Below are positions 8,612 to 16,775 of a stretch of DNA of 64,000 nucleotides, in pieces. The position numbers and the translations under genes are program-made. The DNA comes from Actinomycetota bacterium (lineage in GTDB: Bacteria > Actinomycetota > Actinomycetes > Streptosporangiales > Streptosporangiaceae), in the NCBI GenBank assembly GCA_019240215.1, contig JAFAYQ010000035.1, forward strand, positions 44,123-108,122, read 5' to 3'. The notes beneath the pieces are model-generated. The model searched no databases. It had not been told where the DNA came from and saw only the letters and a list, made by a program, of their open reading frames with translations. The first letter of the stretch is position 1. Every line of letters begins with the position of its first letter.

Positions 8612-9382
8612 GTGGATGAGCCTTTGGTGCGGTATTTCGCGGGGCGGGATGGGGTCCGGCTGGCGTACTGGGAGATCGGGGGTGGGCGGCCGCTCATTCT
8701 CGTGCATGGGTTCACGGCCGATGGGCGGCTGATGCTGGAGCACGGGCCCGCAGCGGCGCTGGCCGAGCATGGGTACCGGGTTATCGCGCCGGATTTGCGG
8801 GGGCACGGGGTGAGTGGGCGGCCGCATGACGCGGAGGCGTATCCGGCCGACGTGCTGGCGGATGACGGGCTGGCGTTGATCGACGCGCTCGAGGTGGGGG
8901 CGGGGGCGTTCGACCTGGCGGGGTATTCGCTGGGCGGGAAAGTGGTGCTGCGGATGCTGGCCCGGGGGGCGCGGCCGGGGCACGCGGTCGTGGCCGGGCA
9001 GGGGCTGGATGCTCTTGAGGCGGCCAGCTCCCGGACGGGCGGGCACCGGAAGTTGCTGGTGCGGATGGCCAGCGGGGAAACCTTCGAGCCGGGGACTCCG
9101 GACGCGCTGGCGGCGCAGTGGATCAGCGCGCGGGGTGGTGATCCGGTGGCGATGTCGCTGGTGCTGGACTCGTTCACGGCGACGGCGGGCGACGCGCTGC
9201 GGGCGGTGACGGTGCCGACGCTGGTGGTGGTGGGCGATCGGGACCCCCGCGGGGATACGGCCGAAGAGCTGGCTGGTCGGCTCGGAAACGCGCGGGTCGT
9301 ACGGGTGCCGGGTGACCACGGGAGCGCCTTGCTGTCGACCGAGCTGACCGCCGCGATCCTGGAGTTCCTCAGCTCGGCATGA
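8612..9382 (+). CDS. alpha/beta hydrolase
   Basis: A 256-residue alpha/beta hydrolase. It has the oxyanion segment LVHGFTADGR, a nucleophile elbow GYSLGG (Ser near residue 108), the acid in VVGDRDPR and a C-terminal histidine in VPGDHGSAL. The substrate cannot be deduced. The GTG at 8612 has only a weak ribosome site. Glycine codons here are unusually rich in GGG, unlike the GGC-dominated genes on either side, which may mean a different origin. Its 3' end overlaps the convergent LysR gene by 14 bases. Confidence 0.82.
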   Translation: MDEPLVRYFAGRDGVRLAYWEIGGGRPLILVHGFTADGRLMLEHGPAAALAEHGYRVIAPDLRGHGVSGRPHDAEAYPADVLADDGLALIDALEVGAGAFDLAGYSLGGKVVLRMLARGARPGHAVVAGQGLDALEAASSRTGGHRKLLVRMASGETFEPGTPDALAAQWISARGGDPVAMSLVLDSFTATAGDALRAVTVPTLVVVGDRDPRGDTAEELAGRLGNARVVRVPGDHGSALLSTELTAAILEFLSSA

Positions 9383-10256
9383 CGGATTCCACCCGGGTGG
9401 CGGCGACCGTGCAGGCGGCGCGGACGAAGGCGGCGACCGCCGGTGAACTTGTGTCCTCGGGCCAGGCCAGGGCCAGGGTGGAATCCGGGAGGTCGGTGAC
9501 CGGGCGGTAGGCGAGCGCGGGGCGGCGGTAGCGGCGGGCGACCGAGGCGGGCGCGAAGAACACGACGCTGCCGGTCTCGACCAGGCTGAAGATCTCGGAC
9601 AGGTTCGAGGCGGGCCAGCCGGCGCCGGGGCGGCGCGGTCCGGTCGGGCGGCCGTCGCTGGCCGCCGATCCGCCGGGCAGCTTACGGCCGGCCAGGTCGG
9701 CCAGGCACAGCTCGGTCCGGGCGGCCAGCGGGTCGGCGGCGGCCAGCGCCACCAGCAGCGGCTCGGTCAGCAGCGGTTCGCGGTCCAGGCCGCGGTCATC
9801 GAACGGGCACAGCACCAGCCCCACGTCGGCGCGGCCCTCGCGTAGCGCCTGGGGTTGTTCGCCGAATCGGCCGAGGACCAGCTCGGGCGGCAGGGCGGCG
9901 CCGTCCGCGCAGTAGGCGTCGAGGATCTGCGGCAGCAGGCCACCGTCGACGTCGGCCTTGAGCGCGACCCGCAGCCGGGGCGACACCCGGCCTGCCTCCC
10001 GGGCCCGGCGGGCGGCGGCGGTGACCGCCTCCAGCGCGGCCCGGGCGTCGCGCAGCAACACCTCCCCGGCCGCGGTCAGCCGCACCTGCCGGGTGGTCCG
10101 CTCCAGCAGGGCCACGCCGAGCTGCCGTTCGAGGTCGCGGATCGCGCGGGACAGCGGCGGCTGGGCCATGCCGAGCCGGGCGGCGGCCCGGCCGAAGTGC
10201 AGTTCCTCGGCGACCGCGACGAAGTACCAGAGCTGCCGCACCTCCGGGTCATTCAT
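9369..10256 (-). CDS. LysR-family transcriptional regulator
   Basis: A 295-residue LysR regulator. Residues 1-60 carry the winged helix-turn-helix (LWYFVAVAEELHFGRAAARLGMAQPPLSRAIRDLERQLG), followed by a periplasmic-binding-protein-like effector domain (about 90-290). The ATG at 10256 follows a GGGGGT tract. It is divergent from the NmrA-like gene with 69 bases between, the standard arrangement for a LysR protein controlling its neighbour. A 13-base dyad in that gap is a candidate binding site. The effector is unknown. Confidence 0.9.
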   Translation of the reverse strand: MNDPEVRQLWYFVAVAEELHFGRAAARLGMAQPPLSRAIRDLERQLGVALLERTTRQVRLTAAGEVLLRDARAALEAVTAAARRAREAGRVSPRLRVALKADVDGGLLPQILDAYCADGAALPPELVLGRFGEQPQALREGRADVGLVLCPFDDRGLDREPLLTEPLLVALAAADPLAARTELCLADLAGRKLPGGSAASDGRPTGPRRPGAGWPASNLSEIFSLVETGSVVFFAPASVARRYRRPALAYRPVTDLPDSTLALAWPEDTSSPAVAAFVRAACTVAATRVESVMPS

Positions 10257-10276
10257 ACCCCCAGGGTACCAATCGC

Positions 10277-10289
10277 GACCGAATCGGTC
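10277..10289. promoter_or_regulatory. candidate LysR operator GACCGA-A-TCGGTC
   Basis: A perfect inverted repeat with six-base arms around one base, in the 69-base intergenic region between the divergent LysR and NmrA-like genes. The position suits a LysR recognition site. No experiment or second copy supports it within the window. Confidence 0.45.
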
Positions 10290-10325
10290 CTTCACCTGCG
10301 GGAATGCGCCCGGTTAGCTGGCACC

Positions 10326-11204
10326 ATGATGGTTGTCACCACGCCGACGGGCGATATCGGCGCGCAAGTCCTCGCCCGCATCCTGGAAAACGGCGAGGCG
10401 GTCCGGGTGATCGCCCGCGATCCGGCCCGGCTGCCCGCGCGCGTGCACGAGGGCGCCGAGGTGGTGCCGGGCTCGCACGGCGACGCCGACGTGATCACCA
10501 AGGCGCTGGCGGGCGCCGACCGGCTGTTCTGGCTGGTGCCGCCGCCCCCGTTCAGCAGTCCCGGCCCGGCCGGGGACTACTACCTGAACTTCACCCGGCC
10601 GGCCAGCCAGGCGGCCGCGAGCCAGGGTGTCGGGGTGGTGAGCGTCACCACCCTCGGTCACGGGTATCGAGGGCAGGCCGGGCTGCTGTCGGGCGCGCTG
10701 GCCATGGACGAGCTGATCGAGGACGCCGGGGTGGCCTACCGGGCGCTGGCGATGCCGTTCTTCATGGAAAACCTGCTCCATCAGGTCCGGCCGATCAAGG
10801 AGCAGGGGATGTTCTCGATGGCGAACACCGCCGGCCGGCCGCTGCTGGCCGTCGCCACCCGGGACATCGCCGCCGCCGCGGCGGCGCTGCTGCTCGATGC
10901 CTCCTGGAGTGGACGGGCCCGGGTCCCGCTGGTGAGCCCGGACAACCTGACCCCCACGGGCATGGCCGAGGTCATCTCCGACACGCTGGGCCGCCCGGTC
11001 CGCTACCAGCAGGTCCCGGTGGCGGACTACCAGGCGATGATGCGGCGGCGCGGCGCCAGCCCGGCGATGGCGCAGGGCTTCGCCGAGATGACCGAGGCGC
11101 AGAACGACGGGATCTACGACGCCGAACCGCGCGACCAGGCCGCGGCCACCGCCACCAGCTTCCGGCAGTGGTGCCGAGACGTCCTCAAGCCCGCCGTCGG
11201 GTGA
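10326..11204 (+). CDS. NAD(P)-binding NmrA-like protein
   Basis: A 292-residue protein of the NmrA/atypical short-chain dehydrogenase group, related to quinone-reductase- and azoreductase-like YtfG proteins. The N-terminal Rossmann motif is MVVTTPTGDIGAQVLARIL, close to VxGxTGxxG but with T and D at two glycine-rich positions. Later segments such as VAYRALAMPFFMENLL and DIAAAAAALLLD fit the family. Such proteins act as NADPH-linked reductases or redox-sensing regulators; which applies here is unknown. Two adjacent ATG codons (10326, 10329) could start it. The divergent LysR gene probably controls it. Confidence 0.8.
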   Translation: MMVVTTPTGDIGAQVLARILENGEAVRVIARDPARLPARVHEGAEVVPGSHGDADVITKALAGADRLFWLVPPPPFSSPGPAGDYYLNFTRPASQAAASQGVGVVSVTTLGHGYRGQAGLLSGALAMDELIEDAGVAYRALAMPFFMENLLHQVRPIKEQGMFSMANTAGRPLLAVATRDIAAAAAALLLDASWSGRARVPLVSPDNLTPTGMAEVISDTLGRPVRYQQVPVADYQAMMRRRGASPAMAQGFAEMTEAQNDGIYDAEPRDQAAATATSFRQWCRDVLKPAVG

Positions 11205-11228
11205 GCTCGGGGCCGGTGAGCGCCGGCG

Positions 11229-11900
11229 TCAGGACGGCACCATCGTGCGGGCCGACAGCGCCTGCAGGATGATCTCGGTGACCGCCGTCAGCGGGATCGC
11301 GGTCGAGTCGATGACCAGGTGGTAGTGGTCGTTGTCGGCCGGGTTGACCCGGTAGAGGCGGCGGACGTAGGCCGTGCGGGCCTTGTCGGCGGCGCCCAGG
11401 CGGGCCATCGCCTCGTCCCGGCTGATGCCCTCGATCGTGGCCCCCTGGGCGGCCCGGCGGTCGGGCGGCCCATCCAGCCGGACGTGGAAGCCACGGCTCT
11501 TGCCGAGGACGACGGCCGCCCCGCGGCCGAGGATCACGCCCTCACCGCTGGCGGCCATCCGGTGGATCCCCTGCTCGGCGTTACCACGCAGCTCGTCTTC
11601 GAGCAGGTGGGCGGGCGGCGGCGACTGGGTGGGCCCGACCGGCATGCCCTGCACCAGCGCGGTCAGCATCCGGTGGACCGGGGTGTGCCGGGCCTCGGCG
11701 GGGGTCAGCTGCTCCACGCAGGGCCCGCAGTCCTCGAGGTCGTCGGTGGTGCTGGTCATCCGCTGCAGGAACGGCACGCCGAGCCGTTCGGCCAGGCCAG
11801 GGGCGACGACACTGCCACCGGCGCCGTAGGCGGCCGAAATGGTGACCAGCCGGGACTCGTGCGGGGCGCGGCCGGTCGCTGCATCAGCAGTCACTGTCAT
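11229..11900 (-). CDS. cytidylate-kinase-like P-loop protein
   Basis: A 223-residue protein of the cytidylate-kinase-like family. The N-terminus reads LVTISAAYGAGGSVVAPGLAERLGVPF, where a P-loop is expected but the usual GKST is replaced by GAGGS, as is common in this family. Middle segments VILGRGAAVVLGKSRGFHVRLDGP and RRLYRVNPADNDHYHLVIDSTAIPL are typical. The family is widespread in actinobacteria and its substrate is not established. The ATG at 11900 has GAGGAG a few bases upstream; an in-frame GTG further upstream lacks such a site. It is divergent from the DUF1801 gene. Confidence 0.8.
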   Translation of the reverse strand: MTVTADAATGRAPHESRLVTISAAYGAGGSVVAPGLAERLGVPFLQRMTSTTDDLEDCGPCVEQLTPAEARHTPVHRMLTALVQGMPVGPTQSPPPAHLLEDELRGNAEQGIHRMAASGEGVILGRGAAVVLGKSRGFHVRLDGPPDRRAAQGATIEGISRDEAMARLGAADKARTAYVRRLYRVNPADNDHYHLVIDSTAIPLTAVTEIILQALSARTMVPS

Positions 11901-12094
11901 CCATCTCCTCATTGAGCGTTCGTTGTCATCTTTCCCCAGCGTGAGCGGTCTATCACTCACCAACGCGACTTAAGAACAAGGTCACCGGGGCATTGGTCAG
12001 GAATCGAGAAGCAGCCGGGACCGCCGTCGGCCTAGCCTTTTGATCGCTGGCCGGTACCGTACCGAGCCGATTGAGCCAGAAAGGCGTGGTGATC

Positions 12095-12544
12095 ATGCCC
12101 GCGAAGACTTCGCAGACCGGGTCGGACGGATTCTCGGCGGCCGAGCGGGCCGCGATGAAGGCGCGCGCGGCCGAGCTGCGGGCCGAAGGCAAGAAGGGGG
12201 CCAAGAAGGCCGACGAGCTGCAGGCCGCCCTCGACGCGATCGCCAAGATGGCCCCCGAGGACCGGGTGATCGCCGAGCGCGTGCACGCCACCCTGCTCGA
12301 CAGCGCCCCGGAGCTGTCGGTCAAGACCTGGTACGGCATGCCCGCCTACACCAACCCGGACGGCAAGATCGTGGTCGCGTTCAAGAACTCGGGCAAGTTC
12401 GGCACCCGTTACTCGACCCTGGAGTTCCAGGACGCCGCCCACCTCGACGACGGCGACATCTGGGCGGTGTCGTTCGCGCTGCCGGCCTGGAGCCCAGCCG
12501 TCGAGCAGAAGGTCGCCGAGCTGATCAAGACCGCCGTCGGCTGA
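12095..12544 (+). CDS. DUF1801 / YdhG-like domain protein
   Basis: A 149-residue cytosolic protein. The N-terminal third is a lysine- and alanine-rich charged helix (AAMKARAAELRAEGKKGAKKADELQ). The C-terminal part carries the DUF1801 signature, including VHATLLDSAPELSVKTWYGMPAYT and GKIVVAFKNSGKFGTRYSTL. Members fold like frataxin-related proteins, but no function is established. I use the ATG at 12095 rather than an upstream TTG at 12071. The divergent neighbour is the kinase-like gene, with about 190 bases of promoter region between. Confidence 0.75.
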   Translation: MPAKTSQTGSDGFSAAERAAMKARAAELRAEGKKGAKKADELQAALDAIAKMAPEDRVIAERVHATLLDSAPELSVKTWYGMPAYTNPDGKIVVAFKNSGKFGTRYSTLEFQDAAHLDDGDIWAVSFALPAWSPAVEQKVAELIKTAVG

Positions 12545-12627
12545 CCGGCACTGCCTGGCAGCGGGGACCGAGCGGCCAACGCGCCCAGCGGCTCCCTTGA
12601 CGGTGGGCGGAGCCCGTCTCTAAAATA

Positions 12628-12650
12628 CGTTTGGAGCCAAACGAATTTGG
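12628..12650. promoter_or_regulatory. operator A: CGTTTGG-AG-CCAAACG dyad plus a third half-site
   Basis: CGTTTGGAGCCAAACG at 12628-12643 is a perfect 16-bp dyad with seven-base arms. It is followed by AATTTGG to 12650, giving a third half-site. It lies immediately before the ribosome site (GGAGG) of the meta-cleavage operon. Closely similar elements occur at 21506-21529 and 25403-25418. Confidence 0.72.
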
Positions 12651-12659
12651 AGGTGGGGC

Positions 12660-13508
12660 GTGCCTGCGCAGCACGGCTTCTTCGGCCCGCGAACTGCGGC
12701 GGGGTCGGCAGCGCTGCTGCCCGAGCCGCCCTGGCACTACTCCGGCGACCTGCTCACCATCGAATACCGGGTCAACCCCGACCGGGTCCGCGAACTGCTG
12801 CCCGAGCCGCTCGAACTGGCCCCCGACGACCCCGGGGCGGTCGCGTTCATCTGGGCCGACTGGCAGTCGTGCGCGGCCGACCGGGCGCAGCTGCTCGACC
12901 CCGTCCTCGGGCAGTACAAGGAGGCGTTCGCCGTCGTCCGCTGCTCCTACCGGGGTGAGATCTACAGCCGCTGCGTGTTCATCTGGGTCGACTCGGACTT
13001 CGCCATCGCCCGCGGCCTGCACCAGGGGTACCCGAAGAAGCTCGGCTCGATCCACATGACCCGGCCGCACCCGTACGGGCCGGCCCCGCGGGTGGCGGCG
13101 GGCGGGCAGTTCGGGGCGTCGCTGGCGGCGGCCGACCGGCGGCTGGCCGAGGCGCGGATCACGCTGACCGGGGAAGCGCCGGCCAACGGCTTCGTCAACG
13201 GGCACCCGATGGCCCACAACCGGTTCGTGCGCGCGATCGACGACCCGGCCCGGTTCCGCCTGGATGAGATCATCGCCACCAGTTCGGCCAGCGCCGAGGG
13301 GGGCCCGGCCTTCCAGGCCCGGGTGGACGCCTTCACCCTGTTCCCGTCGCCGACCGAGGAGCTGGACCGGATCGCGCCGGAGGAGATCATCGGCGGCTAC
13401 TACCGGCAGGTCGGCGTGGTCTGGAACGGCGGCCGCCTGCTGCACGACAACCTGGCCGCCTCCGAAAGCGGCGCGGCCGACGACGCGGAGGTCGGCCGAC
13501 GTGTCTGA
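12660..13508 (+). CDS. acetoacetate-decarboxylase-family protein, first gene of meta-cleavage operon
   Basis: A 282-residue protein of the acetoacetate decarboxylase superfamily. The region GLHQGYPKKLGSIHMTRP contains the Lys-Lys pair that in the classical enzyme provides the Schiff-base lysine, and FNGHPMAHNR-like and EEIIGGYYRQVG segments also fit. Known members decarboxylate acetoacetate or act as aldolase- or dehydratase-type enzymes on 2-oxo acids. Here it leads an operon of HpaE-, HpaD- and HpaG-like enzymes, so it may process a ring-cleavage product; this is inference. The GTG at 12660 has GGAGG six bases upstream, and the 3' end overlaps the next gene by eight bases. Confidence 0.8.
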   Translation: MPAQHGFFGPRTAAGSAALLPEPPWHYSGDLLTIEYRVNPDRVRELLPEPLELAPDDPGAVAFIWADWQSCAADRAQLLDPVLGQYKEAFAVVRCSYRGEIYSRCVFIWVDSDFAIARGLHQGYPKKLGSIHMTRPHPYGPAPRVAAGGQFGASLAAADRRLAEARITLTGEAPANGFVNGHPMAHNRFVRAIDDPARFRLDEIIATSSASAEGGPAFQARVDAFTLFPSPTEELDRIAPEEIIGGYYRQVGVVWNGGRLLHDNLAASESGAADDAEVGRRV

Positions 13509-14982
13509 CCAAGCCGTGCTGGAAGGCGTCAGCGTCGACACCCGGCACTGGATCGGGGGCCAGCGGGTGGCGTCCCCGGGCACCTTCACCGACGTCTCCC
13601 CCATCGACGAGCAGCCGCTGGCCGAGATCGCGGCGGGCCGGGCGCCGGAGGTGGACCAGGCGGTGGCCGCCGCCCAGGCCGCGTTCCCGGGCTGGGCGGC
13701 CATGCCCGCGGCCGAGCGGGCGGCGCTGCTGCACCGGGTGGCCGACGGCATCGACAAACGGGCCGAGGAACTGGCGGTGGTGGAGACCCGCGACAACGGG
13801 TCGCTGCTGCGGTCGCACCGGCGCAGCGTGATGCCCCGGGTCGGGATGAACTTCCGGTACTTCGCCGACCTGCTGCGCGACCTGGCCCAGCCCGACCGCG
13901 AGATCCGCGGCCACCGGGAACGGATCACCTGGGACCCGGCCGGGGTGACGGCGGTGATCACACCCTGGAACGCCCCGCTGATGCTGGCGACCTGGCGGAT
14001 CGGGCCGGCCCTGGCGGCCGGCAACACGGTGGTGGCCAAGCCGCCCGAGTGGGCGCCATTGACCGCCTCGCTGCTGGCCGACATCACCGCCGAGGCGGGC
14101 CTGCCGCCGGGGGTGTTCAACGTCGTGCAGGGGCTGGGGCCCGAGGCCGGCGCGGCGCTGGCCGCCCACCCGGGCATCCGGCGGATGTCGTTCACCGGAT
14201 CGGTGCCGACGGCCGGGCGGATCGCGGCCGCGGCCGCCCCCAACATCGTGCCGCTGTCGTTCGAGCTGGGCGGCAAGTCCCCGCTGCTGGTGTTCGCCGA
14301 CGCCGACTTCGACCTGGCGGTGAGCCTGGCGGTCGAGCAGTTCGACAACGCCGGCCAGGTCTGCCTGGGCGCTTTCCGCATCCTGGTGCAGGACTCGATC
14401 GCCGAGGAGTTCCTGGCGGCGGTGCTGGAGAAGGCCCGGGCGGTCGTCCAGGGCGACCCCCGTGACCCCGCCACCGGCATCTCCTGCCTGGTCAGCCGGC
14501 TGCACCTCGAGCGGGTGGACGGCTTCGTGCAGCGGGCCACGGCGGCCGGGGCGACGGTCGCGCTTGGCGGCGCCCCCAACCGCGAGCTCGGTGGGCTGTT
14601 CTACCAGCCGACGATCCTGACGCCGGTGCCGGCCGGGGCTGAGATCCTCACCGAGGAAGTGTTCGGGCCGGTGCTGACCATGCAGACGTTCACCAGCGAG
14701 GACGAGGCGGTCGCGCGGGCCAACGCCACCCGGTTCGGGCTGGCGGCGACGATGGTCACCGGCGACCCGGAACGGGCCGAGCGGGTCAGTGCCCGGCTGC
14801 GGGCCGGGACCGTGTGGGTCAACTGCTTCTTCGTACGCGACCTGGGCGCCCCGTTCGGCGGCAGCGGCCAGTCCGGCATCGGGCGCGAGGGTGGCACCCA
14901 CTCGTTCGACTTCTACTGTGACCTCAAGAACACCGTGTTCGCGCCGAACGGCTGGACCGGCCCGGGAGCAAGCCATGGGTGA
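13501..14982 (+). CDS. hpaE: 5-carboxymethyl-2-hydroxymuconate-semialdehyde dehydrogenase-like aldehyde dehydrogenase
   Basis: A 493-residue aldehyde dehydrogenase that should oxidise the semialdehyde formed by extradiol ring cleavage, using NAD+. Catalytic elements are ITPWNAPL, FTGSVPTAG, the general base in FELGGKSPLL and the nucleophile in NAGQVCLGAFR. The C-terminal segment VRDLGAPFGGSGQSGIGREGGTHSFDFYCDLKN closely resembles HpaE, supporting a role in homoprotocatechuate-type meta-cleavage. A 2-hydroxymuconic semialdehyde dehydrogenase role is the alternative. It starts at GTG 13501 inside the end of the preceding gene and overlaps the dioxygenase gene by eight bases, so the operon is tightly coupled. 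Confidence 0.85.
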   Translation: MSDQAVLEGVSVDTRHWIGGQRVASPGTFTDVSPIDEQPLAEIAAGRAPEVDQAVAAAQAAFPGWAAMPAAERAALLHRVADGIDKRAEELAVVETRDNGSLLRSHRRSVMPRVGMNFRYFADLLRDLAQPDREIRGHRERITWDPAGVTAVITPWNAPLMLATWRIGPALAAGNTVVAKPPEWAPLTASLLADITAEAGLPPGVFNVVQGLGPEAGAALAAHPGIRRMSFTGSVPTAGRIAAAAAPNIVPLSFELGGKSPLLVFADADFDLAVSLAVEQFDNAGQVCLGAFRILVQDSIAEEFLAAVLEKARAVVQGDPRDPATGISCLVSRLHLERVDGFVQRATAAGATVALGGAPNRELGGLFYQPTILTPVPAGAEILTEEVFGPVLTMQTFTSEDEAVARANATRFGLAATMVTGDPERAERVSARLRAGTVWVNCFFVRDLGAPFGGSGQSGIGREGGTHSFDFYCDLKNTVFAPNGWTGPGASHG

Positions 14983-15928
14983 AGTGACAGGGGCGGGGCT
15001 GCTGGCCCACGTTCCGACGATCGTGCTGCCAGAAGCGGAACGGCGCGCCCTCAACCACGGCCAGGACTCGACGCTGGTCGCGGGCCTGCAGGAGCTGCGC
15101 CGGGACGTGTTCGAGGTGCTCGACTACGACACCGTGGTGGTGCTCGACTCGCACTGGGCGACCACCGTCGAGTTCGTGGTGACCGCCCAGGACCGGCGGG
15201 CCGGGCTGTTCACCTCCGAGGAGCTGCCGCGCGGGATGACCCGGCGGCCGTACGACTTCGCCGGCGACCCCGAGCTGGCGCACGCGATCGCGGGCCGGGC
15301 CGACGCCAACGGCACCTGGATCACCGCGATCGACGACCCGCACCTGCCGATCTTCTACGCGACCACCAACCTGTGGGAGTACCTGGGGCGCGGCCTGGAC
15401 AAGCGCTGGGTGTCGATCGGCGTCTGCCAGACGGCCGACACCGAGGACAACCTGCGGCTGGGCCGGGCGCTGGGCCAGGCCATCGCGGCGGCCGACCGCA
15501 AGGTCGTGCTGATCGCCAGCGGGGCCCTCAGCCATACGTTCTGGCCGCTGCGCGAGCTGCGCAGGCACGAGGCGGCCGGGGTCGAGCACATCTTCACGCC
15601 GGAGGCGGCGGCGGCCGACGCCGAGCGGCTGGGCTGGTTCGGCCGCGGCGACCACGCGCGGGTGCTGGAGACGATGCCGGAGTTCTACCGGTACAAGCCG
15701 GAGGCCCGGTTCGGGCACTACCTGATGATGATCGGGGCGCTCGGCGAGGGCGACTGCACGGCCACCTCCCGGCAGTACGGGGAGTACGAGAACTCGGTCG
15801 GCACCGGCCAGGTGCACCTGTGGTTCGAGCGGCCGGCCGGCGGTTTCCCGCGGCCGCGGGAGACCCACCTGGAACCGCTGACCGCCGAACTGCCGACCAT
15901 GCACAGCGCCGGACTGGAGGATTCATGA
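14975..15928 (+). CDS. hpaD: class III extradiol dioxygenase, homoprotocatechuate 2,3-dioxygenase-like
   Basis: A 317-residue LigB-superfamily (class III, non-heme iron) extradiol ring-cleavage dioxygenase. The N-terminal LLAHVPTI (His12) and VVVLDSHW segments provide family metal ligands. Further along are GALSHTFWPLRELRRHE and the C-terminal MMIGALGEGDC. The overall match is to 3,4-dihydroxyphenylacetate 2,3-dioxygenases; a related catechol or 2-aminophenol substrate is possible. It sits between an HpaE-like dehydrogenase and an HpaG-like decarboxylase/isomerase, which fits cleavage of homoprotocatechuate or an analogue. GGGAGC precedes the ATG, and ATGA overlap couples it to the next gene. 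Confidence 0.85.
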   Translation: MGEVTGAGLLAHVPTIVLPEAERRALNHGQDSTLVAGLQELRRDVFEVLDYDTVVVLDSHWATTVEFVVTAQDRRAGLFTSEELPRGMTRRPYDFAGDPELAHAIAGRADANGTWITAIDDPHLPIFYATTNLWEYLGRGLDKRWVSIGVCQTADTEDNLRLGRALGQAIAAADRKVVLIASGALSHTFWPLRELRRHEAAGVEHIFTPEAAAADAERLGWFGRGDHARVLETMPEFYRYKPEARFGHYLMMIGALGEGDCTATSRQYGEYENSVGTGQVHLWFERPAGGFPRPRETHLEPLTAELPTMHSAGLEDS

Positions 15929-16770
15929 CCGAGACCCGCCGGATCGAGACCCGCCGGATCCTGCTCGATGGGGTCGCCGTCAGCGTCGAGCGGGACGGAG
16001 ACCGGCTGGTGGCCGGCGACGGCCGCACGGTCGGGGTGGACGAGGCCGTGCACCTGCCCCCGGTCGAGCCGACCAAGATCATCGCCGTGCACCTGAACTA
16101 CCGCAGCCGGGTGACCGAGTTCGGGACCCGGCTGCCGGCTGCCCCGACCTACTTCCAGAAGCCGACCACCGCCCTCAACGCGCACGGCAGCGCGGTGGTG
16201 CGGCCGGAGGGCTGCCGGTGGCTGAACTACGAGGGCGAGATCGCGATCGTGATCGGGCGGACCTGCCGCAACGTCTCCCCCAAGGACGCCGGTGACTACA
16301 TCGCCGGCTACACCGTGGCCAACGACTACGGGCTGCACGACTTCCGCGACACCGACGCCGGCTCGATGCTGCGGGTGAAGGGTTCGGACACGCTGTGCCC
16401 GCTCGGCCCGGGCCTGGTCGAGGGCTGGGACTTCCGCGGCCAGACGCTGCGGACGTTCGTCAACGGCGAGGTCCGGCAGGAGGGCAACACCGACGAGATG
16501 GAGTGGGACATGCACTACCTCGTCGCCGACATCGCCCGCACGATCACCCTGCGGCCGGGCGACGTGCTGCTGTCCGGCACCCCGGCCAACTCGCGCACGG
16601 TGTACCCCGGTGACGTGGTCGAGGTCGAGGTCGAGGGCCTCGGCCGGCTGACCAACCACATCGTCAGCGGGCCGACGGCGATCCGCGACGACGTCGGCGC
16701 CCAGCCGACCGAAAGCGACGAGGTGCTGTCGACGGCGATGGGCGGGGACTGGCCCAAGCGCGGCAAGTAA
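15925..16770 (+). CDS. hpaG: fumarylacetoacetase-family hydrolase, HpaG-like isomerase/decarboxylase
   Basis: A 281-residue fumarylacetoacetate-hydrolase-fold protein. Metal-binding acidic residues lie in LNYEGEIAIVIGR and AGYTVANDYGLHDFR, with GSDTLCPLGPGLV and GDVLLSGTPAN as further family blocks. HpaG proteins decarboxylate 5-oxopent-3-ene-1,2,5-tricarboxylate and isomerise the product; fumarylpyruvate hydrolase is an alternative that would complete the gentisate pathway at 3115-6133. Its ATGA start overlaps the dioxygenase stop, with GGAGG upstream. The first codons contain an exact 15-base tandem duplication (15931-15960) giving ETRRIETRRI. It is last in the operon, six bases from the convergent Rieske gene. 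Confidence 0.82.
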   Translation: MTETRRIETRRILLDGVAVSVERDGDRLVAGDGRTVGVDEAVHLPPVEPTKIIAVHLNYRSRVTEFGTRLPAAPTYFQKPTTALNAHGSAVVRPEGCRWLNYEGEIAIVIGRTCRNVSPKDAGDYIAGYTVANDYGLHDFRDTDAGSMLRVKGSDTLCPLGPGLVEGWDFRGQTLRTFVNGEVRQEGNTDEMEWDMHYLVADIARTITLRPGDVLLSGTPANSRTVYPGDVVEVEVEGLGRLTNHIVSGPTAIRDDVGAQPTESDEVLSTAMGGDWPKRGK

Positions 16771-16775
16771 GCAGG

